A DNA stretch of 16,924 nt from an uncultured Methanomassiliicoccus sp. (GTDB taxonomy: Archaea; Thermoplasmatota; Thermoplasmata; Methanomassiliicoccales; Methanomassiliicoccaceae), in the NCBI GenBank assembly GCA_905202485.1, contig CAJKRY010000021.1, positions 1 to 16,924 on the forward strand, written 5' to 3'. The notes below the pieces were generated by a model, which did no database searches, had not been told where the DNA came from, and saw only the letters and a program-made list of their open reading frames with translations. Positions 12,424 through 16,924 of the stretch are shown here, one piece after another (the first letter of the stretch is position 1; each line of letters opens with the position of its first letter). The position numbers and the translations under genes are program-made.

Positions 12424-15400
12424 TTACTTCCTTCTGAAACTAGCTGCCAGGAAAATGAAGACTATCAGCGCCGCTACAAGGCTGATGACTGCCAGCGTAT
12501 CGCCGTTTGAGTCTGCGTTTTTCTCAGGGGCTTCATACACAAACGAAATGTGCCCATACGCACCTACTTCTGCACTGCCTGCAACCAGCGTCAGGATGGA
12601 GTCAGCCTCATTGAAGATATAGACATCCGCTTTTGTTCCCGGATCTAAGTTGGTATAGACGGTGATTTTCATGTCATACGGCGTGAAGAGCTCGTCGCTG
12701 AGGTAAAGACATACAATCTGATTGCCTGAAGCTCCGAGAGCATTTGTTTCAGGAAGAGCGTACTTCATCATCAGCTTGGGAACGTCGAATGATCCGTTGT
12801 TCACAGTATCCGTGATATTGCTTATCTGTAAGCGCACCAGCGGCCTTCCCGTTTCATCCCTGAATACGATTCTTAAATCTTTACCTTCCTTTGCCAGCTC
12901 AGAGAAGACGGTTTTGCTGATGGAGCCGTTTGTGTCATAGTTTAACAGTATTGTAGGGTTTACCGCAGTTCTGCTGCAGCTGACTATCTCCTCGGTAGAA
13001 GGAATGCTGCCCGGCACCGACCAGACCGCATAGACATTTGTGCACAGCTCATCGATTGTGATCGTGTCAATGAAGTCTGAAGAATCCGGCGCTGAAGTCC
13101 AGCCGAGGAATTCTACTCCGGCGGCGGGAGTGAACATGCACGGCAGCAGTTCGTAGGTTTCTCCGAGAAGCGTCTGATCGAATGCAATGCTGGTGATGCC
13201 GTCGTACATACTGTTGTAAATCACCGTGGCGGTGTCAACCACAGAATTCTTGTAGGCTGTGACAGGCAAGGAAGGATTCGGCGCGTAGACTGTAGTGTAG
13301 CTGCCGTCTGTTGACAATGAAGAACTGATATTAACATCTGGTTTGTATGCAACGATTCTGAAATTAAGTGTTTCATCTGTTAAAGCAGACAGACCGGCAA
13401 CTGCCACCTTGAAGACCTGTTCTCCTTCTTCATTCAGAGGCTTGAAGTCGTTGTCTGAAAGAATCCAGCCGTCTGCCGCATCCTCATAGAGCTGCAGGTA
13501 AGGGAAGTTTTTATCGCCTGCCGGCGTGCTTCCCAGCTTGTACCATTCACCCTGATACTGATATTCTATGTAATAGCCGCTGGCACGGACGTCACTTTCA
13601 CTCAGACAGTTGTCGATGACCGCCTTAAAACAGACGACGTCATTGGTGGGGTTGTACTTTGAGTCGGGATTATTCGGATCGTAGGGAATGTACTCCAGCT
13701 CGCCGAGTTTAGCTCCCACAGTATATGTGTTTACCGTATAACCGACATAAAAATAACCGTCGTCGAGACTTTCTGCGTAACGCTTGGATGCCCAGAAGGT
13801 GCCCTGCATTTTGTACTGTTCCAGGGATTTCACGTAATCCTCTGACTTATCGATCAGATACTCATCAAAAGCCTGATTGATCTTTGAAGAGTAACCCATG
13901 CCGGTGACGTCAGTGGTAAGAGAAACGGTAGCACCTTTTCCCTCTCCGCTGATATCAAACCCGAAATCGCTTTTGGCATGATGGTTGCCTAGCTTCTTTC
14001 CAGTTTCGAAGATGTCAAACTTGAGTGAAAGTTCTCCCACTCCTCCATACATATCCTCCGACTCTTCTTCATCTTCGATGGTGAGACTTACTTCCAGAAA
14101 GCTTCCGCTGCCGGTTCCGGTATATCCTACATCTTCCGGCGCAAAGAGCTCCTCTCCGGGATTCGGTGCAGTATAAGTAGAGATGTCTCCCTGAATGTGC
14201 TCAGAAGGGATGATGCTGACCGTCGACAGTTCATCTGCTGCATCGCATGATTCGTGCAGTTTAGTCAGCCAGTCATTGTATTCAGTTATGTACTCTACAT
14301 AACTGTCGTAATCCATGGCCTGAGTGATCAGATCCCCGGCGACGGGAATGCTCTCGACTGCCCTGTTGCCGCTGGGATCAACGATGTTATAGATGTACAG
14401 GTCAAGAGGGACTGTCGTCAGGAGGACTGAATCCTTTGAGGAACCGAAAGTCTGCTCAGCTGTAACAGTATGCGTGTTGGTGACTTTCTGCTCTCCCCAG
14501 TGTCCGCCGCCTATCGAGGCGCTGAACCATTTTGCAAACAGCCCGCCGATATTGAATGTTACTTTTGCTTCCCATTCCTTGTCAACGCCGCTGCCGCTGC
14601 CTGATCCGCTGATCTTTATGATTGAAGTGTCTCCCAGCGAACTTGTGCCCTCCACCAGCTTTTCAGCAAGGTCTGTTTCGCAGGGTATGCCGGAGACGAA
14701 TGCCATGACGACAGGGTCGATGTACATGAAGTAATGCCGCAGAAGAGTCAGGGAATATGAGTCATCGTCAAAGTTTCCGAATGCTAGTCTTCCCATGTTG
14801 TAAAGGCCGTTGCCCCACTCGCGGACATCCCTGTAATAGTGAGGAGACTGCGTGCTGTAAGTTGCAGTGGAATTGCCGTCATAGATAACATAGGCCCACT
14901 CGGTGTTTCCGTTGTCGGCAGCTTTCTCATGCAGGTCTGATCCGTAATGAATCAAAAGTTCCTGATGATTGTCCTGATAGCTGTCTAAATTCTGAGAGAG
15001 AAATTCTCCGGCGTAAATTCCGTTGCAGATGACATTGTTATTATCCGGGCATAATCCGAATTTGGGCGGATGTATGTAAACGCCGAATGCCTGATAGGTT
15101 GTATCAAAGCTGTAAAACAGAGTGTCGAAGAAGACCTGCTGATCCATGCAGTTGTTCTGATATCCCTTGAGGCTTACAGTATACATCGGAATGGTCCAGT
15201 TGCACCAGTTGACGCTTCTGCATAGCGATACGGGATTATCATTGAAATCTTCAAGGAAGATCGAAGTGTCTTGAACATTGTGGCCTTCCAGATCATACTG
15301 TTTTACAACGTCTCCGTCAGTCTCATCGTACCTGGTGGTGGCTAAGCCGTTGTCATCCATCAGAAGGGTCACGTTATTCCAGCTGTCGAAGAGTTGATTG

Positions 15401-16632
15401 TTTGCACTGTCATATTTTGCATATGCAATGTATAATTCTCCCGCTCCGTGAGACGGGTTGCTTGTATAGCTTGATTGAGTGTTATGGTTGTCCCACAGGT
15501 ATCCGCCGATTACGAGTTCATTGACGGAATCATGATTGATATCTGCCACCACTGCCGAGGTCATGATGGAATCCAAAGCGGTTCCTGTCAGCGGGTCGTT
15601 GATGATTACTTTCTTCCACTTGCAGTACTCGCTGTCCGAGCTGAAATCTGCAGGGTATCCTTTAGCGAACTTAGGAGACGAGATGTCGATTATGCCGAGC
15701 ATTGTGTATTCACTGTGGCCCGGTATTCCGTCTGAAAAGTATCCGCGGTTGACGATCAGTTCATCCAGGCCGTCGCCGTCAATGTCTCCTGTGCTCATGC
15801 TTACCGGCGTGTATAGCACATTCAATGATTGCGGGTCATGAGGAATCTGCGTTTTGTACATCAGCTCCAGATTTCCTGTTCCCAGATTCAAGCCGAAAAA
15901 CATGATGTATGACTGATGCAGAACGGCGATGTCTTCGTTTGAGTCTCCGTCGAAGTCTCCTACGGCATAGTTGAGAATGTTCTTGGACTGAAGAGAGGAG
16001 AGCATGTTGATGTCATATGGCGTAAAGGAGCTTGTTATTCCCAGGCCGTCGATGTCTATATCCATCACGGGTCCGTTCGTCTTCTGCACGTTTAGATGCA
16101 GGTGGGCGTTGTCATTATTGTAGTACAGCGAACAAATCCAGTCCCTGGCCCAGCTGACATCTCCGTCGGTGTTGTAGAAGTTATTGTTCTTCGAGAGCGC
16201 TGCTGCAAATGAGACTGCGTGATAAGAATCAGTGTTGCCGATGCTGCCTGTAGAGTAAATCAACGACGGGCTTGAGTGGTCGTAGATATCATAATGACCG
16301 GAAGATCCTCCATGCCACATGGCAATTTCCAGAGGCGAGAGGATGAACGCGTCATTGATCACATCTGTTTCGGCTGACGGCTTCTGGCTGGTTGCTTCTG
16401 TGCCGAAGACGCCGCTCAATATGCTGGAGTCCAGCATCAGTGTTCCTGTTTCTTCATCATACTTGAAGAACTCATAATTTGAGTCGCTGTATAACCTTAG
16501 AGAGTCGTCTCCTGCCGACAGCGCTGGAGAACCGCCATTCAAATCTAGATCAGACTCGCTGGTGATTATTGTAGAAAGTGGCAGCACCAACATTGCTGCT
16601 GCAATAAGAATCGAAAGGAGTTTTTTATACAT
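12424..16632 (-). CDS. Giant FG-GAP/VCBS-repeat cell-surface protein with C-terminal membrane anchor
   Basis: With the start at 16632 the protein has 1402 residues. It opens with a signal peptide (MYKKLLSILIAAAMLVLPL). An FG-GAP beta-propeller follows, with calcium-loop repeats DFDGDSNED (about 224), DIDGDGLDE (about 281), DINHDSVNE (about 363) and weaker copies near 546 and 618. A Gly-Ser hinge at about 674-680 leads to a Thr/Ser-rich beta region (about 680-915) I cannot assign. A fibronectin-like region, an InlB-like segment ending FLGWTSAPDSSDF and NVYAVWSVPG, and a beta domain precede the anchor (about 1378-1398) and tail FRRK. It is probably displayed on the surface and binds calcium and a ligand. 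A reading frame 20 codons longer exists, but the TATA box at 16654-16662 favours this start. Confidence 0.83.
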   Translation of the reverse strand: MYKKLLSILIAAAMLVLPLSTIITSESDLDLNGGSPALSAGDDSLRLYSDSNYEFFKYDEETGTLMLDSSILSGVFGTEATSQKPSAETDVINDAFILSPLEIAMWHGGSSGHYDIYDHSSPSLIYSTGSIGNTDSYHAVSFAAALSKNNNFYNTDGDVSWARDWICSLYYNNDNAHLHLNVQKTNGPVMDIDIDGLGITSSFTPYDINMLSSLQSKNILNYAVGDFDGDSNEDIAVLHQSYIMFFGLNLGTGNLELMYKTQIPHDPQSLNVLYTPVSMSTGDIDGDGLDELIVNRGYFSDGIPGHSEYTMLGIIDISSPKFAKGYPADFSSDSEYCKWKKVIINDPLTGTALDSIMTSAVVADINHDSVNELVIGGYLWDNHNTQSSYTSNPSHGAGELYIAYAKYDSANNQLFDSWNNVTLLMDDNGLATTRYDETDGDVVKQYDLEGHNVQDTSIFLEDFNDNPVSLCRSVNWCNWTIPMYTVSLKGYQNNCMDQQVFFDTLFYSFDTTYQAFGVYIHPPKFGLCPDNNNVICNGIYAGEFLSQNLDSYQDNHQELLIHYGSDLHEKAADNGNTEWAYVIYDGNSTATYSTQSPHYYRDVREWGNGLYNMGRLAFGNFDDDSYSLTLLRHYFMYIDPVVMAFVSGIPCETDLAEKLVEGTSSLGDTSIIKISGSGSGSGVDKEWEAKVTFNIGGLFAKWFSASIGGGHWGEQKVTNTHTVTAEQTFGSSKDSVLLTTVPLDLYIYNIVDPSGNRAVESIPVAGDLITQAMDYDSYVEYITEYNDWLTKLHESCDAADELSTVSIIPSEHIQGDISTYTAPNPGEELFAPEDVGYTGTGSGSFLEVSLTIEDEEESEDMYGGVGELSLKFDIFETGKKLGNHHAKSDFGFDISGEGKGATVSLTTDVTGMGYSSKINQAFDEYLIDKSEDYVKSLEQYKMQGTFWASKRYAESLDDGYFYVGYTVNTYTVGAKLGELEYIPYDPNNPDSKYNPTNDVVCFKAVIDNCLSESDVRASGYYIEYQYQGEWYKLGSTPAGDKNFPYLQLYEDAADGWILSDNDFKPLNEEGEQVFKVAVAGLSALTDETLNFRIVAYKPDVNISSSLSTDGSYTTVYAPNPSLPVTAYKNSVVDTATVIYNSMYDGITSIAFDQTLLGETYELLPCMFTPAAGVEFLGWTSAPDSSDFIDTITIDELCTNVYAVWSVPGSIPSTEEIVSCSRTAVNPTILLNYDTNGSISKTVFSELAKEGKDLRIVFRDETGRPLVRLQISNITDTVNNGSFDVPKLMMKYALPETNALGASGNQIVCLYLSDELFTPYDMKITVYTNLDPGTKADVYIFNEADSILTLVAGSAEVGAYGHISFVYEAPEKNADSNGDTLAVISLVAALIVFIFLAASFRRK

Positions 16633-16830
16633 GAAGGGAAATTGATTTCTAAGTATAAATATGAATTTCAAAAATGAGTAAGATTTTAACAAATTTCGAG
16701 TCTGCTACTCTCAGATCAGTAGTTACTCTTAAAATTAAAATTTCAATCTGGCCAGGGAATCATTTGATGCTTGGCGGGTAGAATATCTTATTGACCTTAA
16801 TTTTGAATTGGTGGTTTGAGCAGTCTCGGT
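16633..16830. other. Upstream region of the giant surface protein gene
   Basis: This holds the TATA box, then an AT-rich stretch without a convincing reading frame. TACTCT occurs twice (about 16705-16710 and 16723-16728) around CAGATC. Near 16811-16830 (GTGGTTTGAG CAGTCTCGGT) the sequence already resembles the tandem repeat beyond and may be its degenerate edge. Confidence 0.5.
16654..16662 (-). promoter_or_regulatory. TATA box of the giant surface protein gene
   Basis: ATATTTATA on the minus strand is centred 26 bases before the ATG at 16632. This implies a leaderless transcript and excludes the upstream ATG at 16692, which lies on the far side of the box. Confidence 0.6.
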
Positions 16831-16924
16831 GGTCTCAGAATAGTCTCAATGGTCTCAGAATAGTCTCAATGGTCTCAGAATAGTCTCAATGGTCTCAGAA
16901 TAGTCTCAATGGTCTCAGAATAGT
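16831..16924. repeat. 20-bp tandem repeat array with a 10-bp sub-repeat, cut by the window end
   Basis: The unit GGTCTCAGAATAGTCTCAAT occurs four times in full plus 14 bases, without any mismatch, and runs to the window edge. Each unit is two diverged 10-base halves sharing GTCTCA, so GTCTCA recurs every 10 bases on one face of the helix. Stops occur in every frame of both strands under the standard code (TAG forward, TGA reverse), so it is not ordinary coding sequence. There are no spacers, so it is not a CRISPR array. Its function is unknown. Confidence 0.9.

Noticed and set aside
14393..14734. 113-residue plus-strand frame inside the giant surface protein gene
   Set aside because: It is antisense to a continuous coding frame and shows no family features.
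16831..16924. CRISPR array
   Set aside because: The 20-bp units are directly adjacent with no unique spacers, and no cas genes are present.
16831..16924. Pyrrolysine-containing repeat protein read through TAG on the plus strand
   Set aside because: TAG is the only forward stop in the array, so it would be open if TAG were sense, but there is no start, no promoter, and one such residue per 20 codons is implausible.

Overview
The window looks archaeal, most likely from a gut-associated Thermoplasmata methanogen such as Methanomassiliicoccales (inference). Several starts sit about 26-33 bases downstream of TATA-like boxes with almost no leader. Other starts have GGTGA-type ribosome binding sites. 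The DUF2148, UPF0210/UPF0237 and flavodiiron-like proteins are typical of anaerobes. Two very long surface proteins have an N-terminal signal peptide and a C-terminal membrane anchor. All 13 gene stops are TAA or TGA, which would fit an organism that reserves TAG for pyrrolysine but does not prove it.

Layout. Bases 1-241 hold a decayed or frameshifted C-terminal fragment (+). A CBS-domain protein and a membrane-anchored zinc phospholipase C-like protein follow (both -). A divergent promoter region with two palindromes (1599-1647) leads into three + strand membrane protein genes: a four-helix protein, a three-helix protein and an MscS channel. MscS meets a cardiolipin synthase-like gene (-) stop to stop at 3399/3400. 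Upstream of the synthase and probably co-transcribed is a DUF2148 ferredoxin-like protein. Bases 5507-9127 (-) encode a 1206-residue adhesin-like protein with two parallel beta-helix modules. Next come the UPF0210 (PFL-like) and ACT-domain genes as a tight operon (-). A stand-alone diiron metallo-beta-lactamase protein (+) converges on a Nim-type flavin-binding protein (-) across a shared hairpin terminator. Bases 12424-16632 (-) encode a giant surface protein with FG-GAP/VCBS repeats. The window ends in a 20-bp tandem repeat array upstream of that gene.

How the genes may work together. The first 5.4 kb is rich in envelope functions: phospholipase C-like, cardiolipin synthase-like, MscS and small membrane proteins. 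The two giant proteins are probably displayed on the cell surface for adhesion or ligand binding. The diiron and Nim-like proteins suggest handling of oxygen or reactive compounds. No CRISPR array, tRNA, rRNA, transposase or integrase was seen. No stretch over 300 bases lacks a gene; the two largest gaps (9128-9384 and 16633-16924) are described as features.
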